Shown piece after piece: positions 1 to 10,106 of a stretch of DNA of 64,000 nt. Below the pieces are notes generated by a model, which saw only the letters and a list, made by a program, of their open reading frames with translations, searched no databases and had not been told where the DNA came from. Source of the stretch: Flagellimonas amphidinii (GTDB taxonomy: Bacteria; Bacteroidota; Bacteroidia; Flavobacteriales; Flavobacteriaceae); assembly GCF_013090115.1 (NCBI RefSeq), contig NZ_JABFNN010000045.1, forward strand, positions 109,813 through 173,812. Direction: 5' to 3'. The translations under genes and the position numbers were made by a program. Each line of letters begins with the position of its first letter. Within the stretch, counting starts at the first letter, position 1.

Positions 1-140
1 AAAATTGATGTTTGTGAAAAAAAATCATAAAAAATTGTCTATAAAACAAAATTGAGCTGCTTTATATATTACGGACCTATCTTGGATTTTGGCATAAAAT
101 TTCTTTTTAGGAAGCGTAATTCAATCAGAAAACATAGAAA

Positions 141-1184
141 ATGAAGAAAAAATCTTTAGAGGATAGGTTGAATACAAAGGAACGGGAACATTTGAAAAAA
201 AGAATTTCAGCTTCGATTTTTAAATATCGACGTCGTAGGGTAAATATGCGACGCGGTATTGGATTAGCTATGGCTTCAGTTGTCTTTATACTGTCGATAG
301 GAGTGTATTTCTACTATTCGGAATCTTCTTCAATTGAGAATTATGTAGAGGCTACGTCGAATGTTGTTGTAGATGCCTCAGAAGATGTTACCTTGATTTT
401 AGAAAAGAATAAGAGTGTTAATCTTGATGAAGAAAACTCTAGCATTTCATACTCCCAAAATGGGCAAAAAGTCAAGATTGGTACAAATGGGGAATTGGCC
501 CAATCCAACACAAAAAACAGTGAAATTGTTTTTAATACCCTGATGGTTCCATATGGAAGAAGGGCACAGATACAACTATCTGACGGGAGTAAGGTTTGGC
601 TAAACTCAGGATCAAAGTTGGTTTATCCTGTATCGTTCCAAGAAGAAAGAAGAGAGGTTTATTTAGAAGGAGAGGGCATTTTTGAGGTGGCCCATAACAA
701 AGAGCAGCCCTTTATTGTAAAGTCCGAAAACCATGAAGTTGAAGTTCTTGGTACTGTTTTTAATGTGAGCAACTATTTAGATGATGCAAGCATCAGTACT
801 ACATTAAAGAGTGGTAGTGTCCAAATTAGATATAAGAGCGATTCCTTTTTTAAGAACAAAGAAGTTATGAAGGTTTCACCGGGTGTTCGAACGGTTTATG
901 ATAAAAATTCCACCAAAATATTTTCTAATAAGGTTGATGTGAACAAATACTTTTCATGGCGTGAAGGGGTATTGATTTTTAAAAATGATGATTTGGGCTA
1001 CATCATGAAAAAACTCTCAAGGTATTACAATGTAAAAATATCAGTAGAGAACAAAGAACTAAAATCCCAGACATTTTCAGGATACTTGGATTTAAAGGAA
1101 GATGTGGAAAGTGTGGTTGGGACGATACAAAAAACAACAGAATTTGATTATAATTTTAACGATAACCAATTAATCATTCATTAA
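141..1184 (+). CDS. FecR-family anti-sigma factor
   Basis: Inner-membrane anti-sigma regulator that passes a signal from an outer-membrane TonB-dependent transporter to an ECF sigma factor. The 347-residue protein has a basic cytoplasmic N-terminus (1-37), one transmembrane helix (about 38-58), a periplasmic FecR domain (about 130-235, including VPYGRRAQIQLSDGSKVWLN and VEVLGTVFNV) and a C-terminal DUF4974-type secretin-like domain (about 270-347, YYNVKISVENKEL). Length and order fit the Bacteroidota FecR family. It precedes a SusC/SusD pair by about 130 bases, the usual layout. The cognate sigma gene is not in the window and probably lies just upstream of base 1. The family call is firm; the signal is unknown. 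Confidence 0.93.
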   Translation: MKKKSLEDRLNTKEREHLKKRISASIFKYRRRRVNMRRGIGLAMASVVFILSIGVYFYYSESSSIENYVEATSNVVVDASEDVTLILEKNKSVNLDEENSSISYSQNGQKVKIGTNGELAQSNTKNSEIVFNTLMVPYGRRAQIQLSDGSKVWLNSGSKLVYPVSFQEERREVYLEGEGIFEVAHNKEQPFIVKSENHEVEVLGTVFNVSNYLDDASISTTLKSGSVQIRYKSDSFFKNKEVMKVSPGVRTVYDKNSTKIFSNKVDVNKYFSWREGVLIFKNDDLGYIMKKLSRYYNVKISVENKELKSQTFSGYLDLKEDVESVVGTIQKTTEFDYNFNDNQLIIH

Positions 1185-1221
1185 AACCTAACACATATGA
1201 TATAAAGCACGAAAACAAAAA

Positions 1222-1287
1222 ACCAGAAGATGCGCCAACATCTTCTGGTGGTACAAAAAACATTGCTGAAGACTGATTGTCAGCAAT
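1222..1287 (+). promoter_or_regulatory. Tandem stem-loops in the SusC leader
   Basis: Two perfect inverted repeats lie between fecR and susC. The first is ACCAGAAGATG (1222-1232) with CATCTTCTGGT (1239-1249), 11 bp around a 6-base loop. The second is ATTGCTGA (1262-1269) with TCAGCAAT (1280-1287), 8 bp around a 10-base loop. The first is followed by GGTACAAAAAA, not a T tract, so it is a poor intrinsic terminator. They may act as an RNA processing or stability element that lets susC/susD be expressed more than fecR, or as an attenuator. Structure is seen; function is inferred. Confidence 0.5.
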
Positions 1288-1311
1288 ATTAACTAATTAA
1301 ACTACTAAATT

Positions 1312-4300
1312 ATGAATAAAATGACTAACCCTAAGCCTTTAGGGAGAATTATATCCTTGAGGTCATATTTCTGGACCATTATGAGAATTTTTCTTCTATT
1401 TATTGCCATAGGTCTTAGTTCAGTTTACGCTAATTCAAACTATGCACAAACAAAAATTGACATTTACGTCAATGATGTTACCCTAGAAGATCTTTTTAAA
1501 GAGATTCAATCTAAAAGTGAATACATCTTTTTTTATAAAGATGATATTATTAACCCAAATGAAAGGGTTTCACTGGATTTGAAAAATGCGAAACTGTCAC
1601 AAATACTAAGAAAGGCATTTAGCAGTACCGATTTAAGTTATAAAATTGACGACCGTCAGGTGGTTGTTGTAAAAAAAACAGAGAAACAGATTCAGTCGGA
1701 AGACAATTCTGTAAAAGTTGAACAAGTCAGTATAAGTGGTACGGTAACCGATGAAAATGGAGACCCGCTTCCTGGAGCAAACGTGATTGAAAAAGGAACA
1801 ACCAATGGAACCCAAACAGATTTTGATGGAAATTATACCATATCGGTTGGTTCTAATGCTGTTTTAATGTTCAGTTATGTTGGATTTGCCGCAAAAGAGA
1901 TTCCGGTAAATGGGCAGACAACTGTAAATGTTACGTTGATGGAAGATGCGAGTCTTTTGGAAGAAGTGGTTGTTCTGGGATATTCAACACAGACAAGAGG
2001 AGATTTGACAGGTTCTGTTGCTTCAGTAGACTTGTCCGAAGCTACAAAAGCACCGTTGGTAAATGCCGCTGAAGCACTTGAAGGTCGTGTAACAGGTGTC
2101 TCGGTAATCAACTCAGGTGACCCAGGTACTGCACCTACAATTAGGGTCAGGGGTTTTGGGTCCACAAATGCCAATGGCCCACTTTTTATTATTGACGGTG
2201 TACAAACAACAGATGCCTCTATTCTTAATGCCATAAATCCGGAAGATATAGCCCAGATGAATGTTTTGAAAGATGGAGCCGCATCCATTTATGGTGCAAG
2301 AGCCTCCAATGGTGTAGTTATAATTGCCACCAAAAATGGAGGATACAATCAAGATTCAGCTAACATTTCATTGGATATGTATGTTGGTTTTTCTCGAGCT
2401 TCCAATCTGCCTAGCGTTTTAAATGCACAGCAACATGGCGAAATGATTTTTGAAAGTTTGACTAATGACGGTCTTACTCCAAGTCATCCTCAGTATGGGG
2501 ACGGGCCAACACCTGTGGTACCATCTAGTATAATAGGCGCACCAGTGCCAGTGACTACACGGACAAGTGGCAACTGGTTGGATGATGTGTTTGGAAATGC
2601 TCCTACCCAAAACATTTCAATGAGTATGGATAATGGAACAGAAAGAGCCAAATACAACGTTTCCTTAAGTTATTTGAACAGGGAAGGTGCTCAGTTGAAA
2701 TCATTCTTTAGAAGAGGGTTGCTAAGAGCCAATTCTGAGTTTAAAGTAGGCAATAAAATACGAGTTGGTGAGCACTTAAATGTTTCATTTGCAAATAGCA
2801 GCACCCCAAAATTTCGTAATGCTGATTTAGGAGGTAACCCACTATCATTGGCGCAAAGAAGCAGTCCATTGCTTCCTGTTAGGGCTGATGATGGTAGTTT
2901 TGCCGGAACTTATTCGAACGCATTAGGGTTGTCAAACCCCACAAATCCGGTTGCTGATTTGACTCGCGCATCCGATGATTTTTACAAGACAATTAGAATA
3001 TTAGGGGATATTTATGCCTCATATGAATTTTTGGACGGCTTAACCTTTAAGACTTCTATAGGGGGTGATTTGGAATTGCAGAATTCCAGACAGTTTTTGG
3101 CAACCAACCCTGAACATGGAGAGCCTAGGACCACTAATACCCTCACCGAATTTGATTATGATTCTTATAATTGGATTTGGACCAATACACTTAACTTCAA
3201 TAAAACTTACGGAAAACATTCTGTAAATGTGTTGGCTGGTTTGGAAGCTGTTGAGACCAGAGTAAAACAAAAAACCATTAATGTTACTGGCTTTTTGTTC
3301 GAGGATCCTGATTTCTATCTATTGGATAGAGGTTCTGGAACTCCCAACTTTGGATTTGTTGGGGACGTTACAAACTCTTTGTTTTCGGTGTTTGGAAGCC
3401 TAAACTATTCTTTTGACAACAAGTATTTAATGACAGCTACCTTGAGAAGGGATTCATCATCGAATTTTTTAGGGGATAATAGAAGCGATATTTTCCCTGC
3501 TGTAAGTGCCGGGTGGTTGGTAAGTGCTGAAGATTGGTTCAATACAGATGGAATTATTAACCGCTTCAAATTAAAGGCATCTTGGGGTGAATTGGGTAAT
3601 CAGGCTGTGCCTGCCGCAAATCCAACCATCAATGTGTCAAATATTAATCCTGCACAATCAAATTATGCATTTGATGGTTCAGGACCCACTACCGGTGCCA
3701 TAGTAGGCGCAATAGGTAATCCAGATTTAAGATGGGAAACTTCAGAATCTACAAATATAGGAGCGGAGTTTGGCTTTTTAGATAGCGCTTTAAGTTTTGG
3801 GATTGAATACTTTAAAATCACGACCAATGACTTGATTGCACAAGATTTAAGTGTAATAAGCACTACTGCAATTGATGCCAATGCACCATTTGTAAACTTA
3901 GGGAATATTGAAAATACTGGTTTTGATATTACTTTGGGATATCAGAATCAAACCGATTCAGGTTTTTCTTATGGAATAGATGTAAATGTTTCAACGTATA
4001 AAAATGAGGTCACCAATCTGAGTTCGGATTTCCAAGTTGGGGATACAAGGTTTAGAGGTGGAGCTATGACTCGAACAGAAGTGGGCCGACCTATATCTTC
4101 CTTTTTCGGACTACAGGTAGATGGTATTTTCTCTAGCGAGTCTGAGGTCAGTAGTGCTCCAGATCAAGGTTTTGAAACCGCTGCTGATGGTGTGGGCCGT
4201 TTTAGATATAGGGATGTTAATGGGGATGATCAAATCAATGATGATGACCGAACATTTATAGGTTCTCCCCACCCAGATTTCACTTATGGGATCAATTTGA

Positions 4301-4788
4301 ACTTAGGGTACAGAAACTGGGATTTTTCAGCATTCCTTTCAGGAGTTTCAGGAAAAGATGCTTATAACTACAGTAAAATTTTCCAGGATTTCCCTACTTT
4401 TTTTAATGCCAATAGGAGTACGCGGGTTTTAGATTCTTGGACACCGAACAATACGGATGCCATATTACCTGCCTTAAGTTCAACCATTGTCAATAACGAA
4501 ACATCTCCCAATTCTTATTTTGTTGAAGATGCTTCTTATTTAAGGTTGAAGAATATACAGATTGGTTACACTTTACCAGATTCCATTTTGGAAAAAATAG
4601 GTGTGGACAATATTAGGCTTTATGTGCAAGCCTCTAATTTGTTTACTATTACTGACTATAATGGGCTAGACCCTGAAATTCCAATTATTATTAGGAATGG
4701 CGCTGTGGATAACCTTACTCAAGGCGTAGATGTTTCTGCTACTCCATTGACACAGATTTTCACCTTTGGCACTAATTTTAAATTTTAA
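1312..4788 (+). CDS. SusC/RagA-family TonB-dependent transporter with STN domain
   Basis: Outer-membrane beta-barrel importer that works with the SusD lipoprotein encoded next to it. The 1158 residues show a signal peptide (cleavage near YANSNYAQ, about 45), an STN signalling domain (about 50-120, ending KIDDRQVVVVKK), a carboxypeptidase-regulatory-like domain (about 140-210, SGTVTDENGDPLPGANV), a TonB box-like segment (EEVVVLGY), a plug (about 225-340, NAAEALEGRVTGVSV to IYGARASNGVVIIATK) and a barrel ending in phenylalanine (TNFKF). The STN domain fits control through the upstream FecR. A second possible start lies 3 codons downstream. The imported compound cannot be read from sequence. Confidence 0.95.
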   Translation: MNKMTNPKPLGRIISLRSYFWTIMRIFLLFIAIGLSSVYANSNYAQTKIDIYVNDVTLEDLFKEIQSKSEYIFFYKDDIINPNERVSLDLKNAKLSQILRKAFSSTDLSYKIDDRQVVVVKKTEKQIQSEDNSVKVEQVSISGTVTDENGDPLPGANVIEKGTTNGTQTDFDGNYTISVGSNAVLMFSYVGFAAKEIPVNGQTTVNVTLMEDASLLEEVVVLGYSTQTRGDLTGSVASVDLSEATKAPLVNAAEALEGRVTGVSVINSGDPGTAPTIRVRGFGSTNANGPLFIIDGVQTTDASILNAINPEDIAQMNVLKDGAASIYGARASNGVVIIATKNGGYNQDSANISLDMYVGFSRASNLPSVLNAQQHGEMIFESLTNDGLTPSHPQYGDGPTPVVPSSIIGAPVPVTTRTSGNWLDDVFGNAPTQNISMSMDNGTERAKYNVSLSYLNREGAQLKSFFRRGLLRANSEFKVGNKIRVGEHLNVSFANSSTPKFRNADLGGNPLSLAQRSSPLLPVRADDGSFAGTYSNALGLSNPTNPVADLTRASDDFYKTIRILGDIYASYEFLDGLTFKTSIGGDLELQNSRQFLATNPEHGEPRTTNTLTEFDYDSYNWIWTNTLNFNKTYGKHSVNVLAGLEAVETRVKQKTINVTGFLFEDPDFYLLDRGSGTPNFGFVGDVTNSLFSVFGSLNYSFDNKYLMTATLRRDSSSNFLGDNRSDIFPAVSAGWLVSAEDWFNTDGIINRFKLKASWGELGNQAVPAANPTINVSNINPAQSNYAFDGSGPTTGAIVGAIGNPDLRWETSESTNIGAEFGFLDSALSFGIEYFKITTNDLIAQDLSVISTTAIDANAPFVNLGNIENTGFDITLGYQNQTDSGFSYGIDVNVSTYKNEVTNLSSDFQVGDTRFRGGAMTRTEVGRPISSFFGLQVDGIFSSESEVSSAPDQGFETAADGVGRFRYRDVNGDDQINDDDRTFIGSPHPDFTYGINLNLGYRNWDFSAFLSGVSGKDAYNYSKIFQDFPTFFNANRSTRVLDSWTPNNTDAILPALSSTIVNNETSPNSYFVEDASYLRLKNIQIGYTLPDSILEKIGVDNIRLYVQASNLFTITDYNGLDPEIPIIIRNGAVDNLTQGVDVSATPLTQIFTFGTNFKF

Positions 4789-4791
4789 GAG

Positions 4792-6483
4792 ATGAAAAAG
4801 AAAATATTAAGTCTAATAGTATTTTTGGCACTAACATTGTCGTGTAATGAGGAATTTACCGTCCAACCGGCTGTAGGAGCTTTAACAGATGATGCCATAG
4901 CCAATGAAACGGGTATAGATTTATTGCTGACAGGGGCTTATTCCGCTTTGGATGGAGTTCGCCTCAACCAAACAGGGAACGGGTTTTCATATAGCCCAGA
5001 TAACTGGTGGTTGGATGTAATGTCTGATGATGCTCACAAAGGAAGTACTGATAGTGATCAGGTCGAATTGTTTCAGTTGGAAACATATGATATTCAAACA
5101 AGTAACCCTTATGTATTGGGTAGATGGTTGGCTTTGTACGCCGGAGTTAATAGATCAAATGCGGTTATTGCGTTGATTGCAACTATTACAGAAGGTGATT
5201 TTACTGAGAAATTGGCTGAAGCTAGATTTTTGAGAGGCTATTTCAATTTTGAACTTCAAAAAATGTTCGGTAACCCTGCTTACATTTCTGAAGAGAACTA
5301 TGCTGCCACGGAATTTAATCAGCCCAATCCAGGACCTATATGGGATCAGATTGAAGCTGATTTTCAATATGCAGCTGGCAATCTGCCAGATTCCCAGACA
5401 GATGTTGGAAGACCAACTTCATGGGCGGCAACAGCCTTTTTGGGTAAAACATATTTGTACCAATCTGAATGGGCCAATGCCTTGACCCAATTGCAAGATG
5501 TTATCAATAATGGACCGTATTCCTTGAATGCTGAATTTTTGGATAACTTCACCGGCTCTGGTGAAAATTCCTCCGAGTCAATTTTTGCTGTTCAATTTGT
5601 GGTTGATGGAGGACAATCTTTAAATGGAAATCAAGGTAGTACTTTGAACTTTCCTGGAGGAGGGCCTTTCAATTCCTGTTGTGGATTCTATCAACCAACC
5701 CAAGATTTGGTGAATGCCTTTCAAACAGACGGTAGTGGCCTACCGCTCTTGGACACTTACAATCAGTCTGATGTGGCTAACGACCAAGGTGTTGGAAGTG
5801 ATGAGTCATTTACTCCGCACACAGGACCTTTGGACCCTAGACTGGATTATACTGTAGGGCGCAGGGGAATAGATTATAACGGATTTGGTACTATGGTAGG
5901 AGCCGATTGGATTCGCGCATTGCCCACAGATATTTCAGGGCCGTATCTTCCCAAGAAAAATATCTATCAGGCAGATGAAATAGGGACAACCCAAGGTTTC
6001 GGAGCATGGGGACAACAACACTCAGGAATCAATTATAACATTATGCGTTATGCAGATGTACTATTAATGGCCGCAGAAGCAGCTGCGGAAACGGGAGACC
6101 TTACAACGGCACTCAATTACGTAAATCTAGTGAGGAATAGAGCAAAAAATATGACCTATGTTCAAAATGAAGCTGGTGATGCAGATGCAGCAAACTATGA
6201 GATAGAACCATATACCAGTTTTGCTGATGCCGATTTCGCAATACAGGCGGTTCGTTTTGAAAGACGCTTGGAATTTGGTATGGAAGGTCATCGTTTGTTT
6301 GATTTAAGAAGATGGGGAGTCGCTGAAAACATTATTAACACTTACGTTACAAGTGAGGATAGAACCATTCCAAATTTTGATTCTAAAGTCAATACCTATC
6401 AATCATTTATGGATTTGTTACCCATTCCTGTGAATGCAATTGATTTAAGTGGTAATGCTCTTAGTCAAAATCCAGGGTATTAA
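4792..6483 (+). CDS. SusD/RagB-family outer-membrane lipoprotein
   Basis: Surface-exposed ligand-binding lid of the SusCD importer, 563 residues. It starts 3 bases after the susC stop, so the two are co-transcribed. A lipoprotein signal ends in TLSC (Cys18). The body has the SusD features: an N-terminal YSALDGVR segment, TPR-like helices (about 100-250, AEARFLRGYFNFELQKMFG), and a C-terminal SusD signature (about 420-510, YADVLLMAAEAAAETGD and RFERRLEFGMEGHRLFDLRRWG). Length and order match the family. The ligand is unknown; the next gene encodes an FG-GAP lipoprotein rather than a glycosidase, so nothing specifically indicates a polysaccharide. Confidence 0.94.
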   Translation: MKKKILSLIVFLALTLSCNEEFTVQPAVGALTDDAIANETGIDLLLTGAYSALDGVRLNQTGNGFSYSPDNWWLDVMSDDAHKGSTDSDQVELFQLETYDIQTSNPYVLGRWLALYAGVNRSNAVIALIATITEGDFTEKLAEARFLRGYFNFELQKMFGNPAYISEENYAATEFNQPNPGPIWDQIEADFQYAAGNLPDSQTDVGRPTSWAATAFLGKTYLYQSEWANALTQLQDVINNGPYSLNAEFLDNFTGSGENSSESIFAVQFVVDGGQSLNGNQGSTLNFPGGGPFNSCCGFYQPTQDLVNAFQTDGSGLPLLDTYNQSDVANDQGVGSDESFTPHTGPLDPRLDYTVGRRGIDYNGFGTMVGADWIRALPTDISGPYLPKKNIYQADEIGTTQGFGAWGQQHSGINYNIMRYADVLLMAAEAAAETGDLTTALNYVNLVRNRAKNMTYVQNEAGDADAANYEIEPYTSFADADFAIQAVRFERRLEFGMEGHRLFDLRRWGVAENIINTYVTSEDRTIPNFDSKVNTYQSFMDLLPIPVNAIDLSGNALSQNPGY

Positions 6484-6529
6484 GCACAACTGATTAACTA
6501 TAATTAGTTGATTTTTTAAGTTAGTTAGG

Positions 6530-6555
6530 GGAAACAGGGCTTTAGCCCTGTTTCC
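6530..6555 (+). terminator. Stem-loop after susD, possible terminator
   Basis: GGAAACAGGGCT (6530-6541) and AGCCCTGTTTCC (6544-6555) form an 11-12 bp perfect stem with a tiny loop. It is followed by TAATTTAAAATAATA rather than a clean T run, so it may be a weak terminator or a processing hairpin that lowers expression of the gene beginning 18 bases later. Confidence 0.55.
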
Positions 6556-6573
6556 TAATTTAAAATAATATTG

Positions 6574-9500
6574 ATGAAGTACAGCTATTCCAAAGCACTG
6601 TCCATTTTTGGGTTTATTATTTTGTTCAATTCATGTTCCGAGCAAAAAGTGCGTCAAGACACCTATGTATTTTCAAAAATTGACAAAAATGTATCCAAAA
6701 TTGAATTTGCCAATAATCTTGTTGAGAATGATTCATTAAATTATTTTACCTATGCATACATATACATGGGCGGAGGGGTATCCGCAGGAGACATAAACAA
6801 CGATGGCCTCGCTGATTTGTATTTTACTGGAAACATGGTACCCAATAAATTGTACTTGAACAAAGGTAATCTGCAGTTCGAGGACATTTCAGAATCAGCG
6901 GGAGTTTCTGGAGACGATAGATGGTATAATGGTACCACTATGGCCGATGTCAATAATGATGGATTTTTGGATATTTATTGTTCAGTGGGAGGCAAATTTG
7001 GACCTAAAGAAAACCAATTGTTCATTAACAATGGTGACAATACCTTTACTGAAAAGGCCAAATCATATGGAATAGATGACCCTAGTAATAGTGTGCAGAC
7101 CACATTTTTTGATTATGATTTGGATGGAGATTTGGATTTATATATTGCCAACTATCCACCCACTCCCTTTGATGCTCCCAACTTTTATTATGCATTTAAG
7201 CAAAAATTTCAAAAACCACTGGAAACAGACAGACTGTTTAAAAATGAAGATGGAAAATTTGTTGATGTTACAGAAGAAGCAGGTCTTAAAACATTTGGCC
7301 TATCACTTAGTGCAACCGTTGGCGATTTAAATCAAGATGGTTGGCCTGACCTTTATGTGTCCAACGATTTCAGTTCGCCAGATTATATGTTTATGAACAA
7401 TAGGGACGGTACTTTTTCAGAACAAGTAAGGAAAACTACCAAGAACAATTCATTTTATGGTATGGGGGTTGATATTGCCGACTTCAATAATGATATGTTG
7501 TTGGACATCGTACAGGTGGATATGACAGCCCAAATAAACAGAAGGGCCAAAGCCAATATGGCCAGTATGAACCCTGATTTATTTTGGAGTACGGTAAATG
7601 CAGGATTCCATTACCAGTACATGCAAAACACTTTACAGTTGAACAATGGTAATTTGTTGGATTCCCTTCCAGATTTCAGCAATATTTCAAGATTCGCAGG
7701 TGTATCTTCAACAGATTGGAGTTGGGGGCCTCTTTTTGCTGATTTGGATAATGATGGTTGGAAAGATCTCTTTATTTCCAACGGTACAAGAAGGGAGATC
7801 AACAACAGAGACTTTTTTTTGGAAATAGATAAAAAAGGTATTTCCAAAGACAGCATGCTACAGAAAAGCTTGGCCATACCCTCAGAGAAAATTGATAACT
7901 ACGTATTGAAAAATAATGGGGATCTTACTTTTGCTCGTAAGAACAAGGAATGGGGGATCGAATATGAAGGCTTTTCAAATGGCTGCGTTTATGTGGACCT
8001 TGACAATGATGGGGACTTGGAAATTGTTGTCAACAATATTGATGACTATGCATCTGTGTTTGAAAATAATAGTTCCACACGCAATAATCATATCACAATC
8101 CAATTCAAAGGACCAGAAAAGAATTTATACGGTCTTGGAACTAAAGTTACTTTATTTTCTGAAGGGGTGTCCCAGTTTCAAGAACTCACCCTTACCAGGG
8201 GATTTCAATCCTCTGTTGCTCCCAAACTCCATTTTGGATTGGGTAAATCTGAAAAAGTGGACTCTATTTTGGTGATCTGGCCCGATTCCAAAAAGGAACT
8301 TATTAAAAATCCAGAGGTAAATTCAAGTTTGATCCTTGATTACTCGAAAGCTACAAATCAGTCAGACTTTTATAGGGAGACCAACGAAAAATTGTTTCAA
8401 ACAGCAACCAGTGAAAAAGAAATAGTTCAACATAGGCATATTGAAAATTATTATAATGACTTTGAGAAGGAGATTTTACTTCCTCATCAGACATCAATGT
8501 TGGGTCCGAACATAGCAGTAGGAGATTTAAACAATGATGGATTGGACGATATCGTTGTGGGCAGCTCTTCGCAAAATACCACCGCACTATATTATCAATC
8601 CAAAAAAAATGGATTTCGTAAAGCGGATGCTGAATGGTTTGCTTTGGATAGTGGCTCCGAAGATATGGGCATTCTTATTTTTGATGCGGAGAATGATGGT
8701 GACAATGATATTTATATTGCTAGTGGGGGTAATGAATTTTCTTCTGAATCGGAACAGTTGCAGGATAGACTGTACCTCAATGACGGCAATGGTAATTTTT
8801 CAAAGACTGAACATGCTTTGCCCAAAATGATAACAAGTAGCTCAAGAGTACATGCCCACGATTATGATAAAGACGGTGATTTGGATTTATTTGTAGGGGG
8901 GCGTTTGGTTCCTGGAAGCTACCCTTCACCAACTGATAGTTATATTTTGGAGAATAAAAGTGAAGGAACCAAGGTCCAATTTGTGAATGTTACTTCTAAA
9001 ATTGCACCCATGTTAGAAAAAATAGGAATGGTCACTGATGCTATTTGGACCGATTTTGATGGTGACTCTTGGACCGATTTGATTTTGGTGGGCGAATGGA
9101 TGCCGATTACGGTCTTAAAAAACGATGAAGGTTATTTTACTGATGTGACAGAAATGTGGATTGCCGATGACACTTCAGGATGGTGGTTCAGTATTAAAGA
9201 AGGTGACTTTGACAATGATGGAGATATGGATTATTTGGTAGGTAACTTGGGAAAGAATTTTAAGTACAAAGCAAGCGAAGAGGAAACTTTTGATGTTTAT
9301 TTCAATGATTTTGACCAAAATAGCACTAATGATATCGTTTTAAGCTATTACAATTATGGTGAAAAGTTTCCTGTAAGGGGAAGGGAGTGTTCCTCACAAC
9401 AAATGCCGGTGATTAAGAAAAAGTTTAAGAATTATGAATCTTTTTCAACCGCTACATTGGAAGATGTTTATGCAAAAGAAGCCTTGGATAATTCATTGCA

Positions 9501-9939
9501 TTACCAAGTAAAATCATTTTCCAGTGTTTATTTAGAAAACATTAATGGAAAACTAATTGCCCATACGCTGCCAAACTTGGCTCAGCTTTCTTCCATTAAT
9601 CAAATCATCATTAAAGATTTTGACAATGACAATAATCTAGATGCTTTGATAGCAGGTAACCTTTATAATTCTGAGGTTGAAACACCCAGAAATGATGCAA
9701 GTAATGGCCTTCTCTTGTTAGGAAATGGAAAGGGTGGTTTTGAACCTGTCCCTTCACGGGTTAGCGGATTTTATGCTCCCGGGGATGTTAAGGATATGTC
9801 CATCATAAAAATAAATGAAAAGGATTATGTAGTGGTTGCTAAAAATTCTGACAACCTGCAATTCATTGAAAATGGCACAACGCTCAAAGCAGGTCCATGG
9901 ATGCCAAATACATCAATTACAGAACCTTCTGATGATTGA
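6574..9939 (+). CDS. Large FG-GAP/VCBS repeat lipoprotein with ASPIC/UnbV domain
   Basis: Predicted surface or periplasmic lipoprotein of 1121 residues. I start it at the ATG at 6574; a TTG codon directly before could extend it by one residue. The signal ends in FNSC. The body has about fourteen calcium-binding FG-GAP motifs of the form DxNxDGxxD, for example DINNDGLADLYF, DVNNDGFLDIYC, DLNQDGWPDLYV, DLDNDGWKDLFI, DYDKDGDLDLFV and DFDNDNNLDALI. They form two beta-propeller halves. An ASPIC/UnbV domain sits between them at about 500-600 (GLGTKVTLFSEG to LVIWPDSKKE). Such proteins commonly accompany SusCD pairs in Bacteroidota and probably bind a ligand or another surface protein. No catalytic residues are evident; function is unknown. 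Confidence 0.9.
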   Translation: MKYSYSKALSIFGFIILFNSCSEQKVRQDTYVFSKIDKNVSKIEFANNLVENDSLNYFTYAYIYMGGGVSAGDINNDGLADLYFTGNMVPNKLYLNKGNLQFEDISESAGVSGDDRWYNGTTMADVNNDGFLDIYCSVGGKFGPKENQLFINNGDNTFTEKAKSYGIDDPSNSVQTTFFDYDLDGDLDLYIANYPPTPFDAPNFYYAFKQKFQKPLETDRLFKNEDGKFVDVTEEAGLKTFGLSLSATVGDLNQDGWPDLYVSNDFSSPDYMFMNNRDGTFSEQVRKTTKNNSFYGMGVDIADFNNDMLLDIVQVDMTAQINRRAKANMASMNPDLFWSTVNAGFHYQYMQNTLQLNNGNLLDSLPDFSNISRFAGVSSTDWSWGPLFADLDNDGWKDLFISNGTRREINNRDFFLEIDKKGISKDSMLQKSLAIPSEKIDNYVLKNNGDLTFARKNKEWGIEYEGFSNGCVYVDLDNDGDLEIVVNNIDDYASVFENNSSTRNNHITIQFKGPEKNLYGLGTKVTLFSEGVSQFQELTLTRGFQSSVAPKLHFGLGKSEKVDSILVIWPDSKKELIKNPEVNSSLILDYSKATNQSDFYRETNEKLFQTATSEKEIVQHRHIENYYNDFEKEILLPHQTSMLGPNIAVGDLNNDGLDDIVVGSSSQNTTALYYQSKKNGFRKADAEWFALDSGSEDMGILIFDAENDGDNDIYIASGGNEFSSESEQLQDRLYLNDGNGNFSKTEHALPKMITSSSRVHAHDYDKDGDLDLFVGGRLVPGSYPSPTDSYILENKSEGTKVQFVNVTSKIAPMLEKIGMVTDAIWTDFDGDSWTDLILVGEWMPITVLKNDEGYFTDVTEMWIADDTSGWWFSIKEGDFDNDGDMDYLVGNLGKNFKYKASEEETFDVYFNDFDQNSTNDIVLSYYNYGEKFPVRGRECSSQQMPVIKKKFKNYESFSTATLEDVYAKEALDNSLHYQVKSFSSVYLENINGKLIAHTLPNLAQLSSINQIIIKDFDNDNNLDALIAGNLYNSEVETPRNDASNGLLLLGNGKGGFEPVPSRVSGFYAPGDVKDMSIIKINEKDYVVVAKNSDNLQFIENGTTLKAGPWMPNTSITEPSDD

Positions 9940-9971
9940 GAAGCCTTACATTTAAAGTATTGGAAAAAACA

Positions 9972-10049
9972 AATTGGCGTGTAAGCGTCCCTAAAGGAAC
10001 TGCAGCTATTTTGGATATGAAGGACAAAAACCCTTTTTTGCCAAAATGA
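9972..10049 (+). pseudogene. Short orphan coding-like remnant
   Basis: A stretch of 25 codons reads NWRVSVPKGTAAILDMKDK and then NPFLPK before a TGA at 10047-10049. It has no start codon in a sensible position and an in-frame stop at 9933-9935. The text resembles the last beta-strands of a secreted glycosidase or similar beta-sandwich protein. It may be the tail of a deleted gene between the FG-GAP gene and the DinB gene, or a chance reading; I cannot decide. Confidence 0.2.
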
Positions 10050-10106
10050 AGAGGTTAGGGATAGAGAAAAAGATAAGGTTGAAGAATCCTTTTATTGAAC
10101 TTTGGT

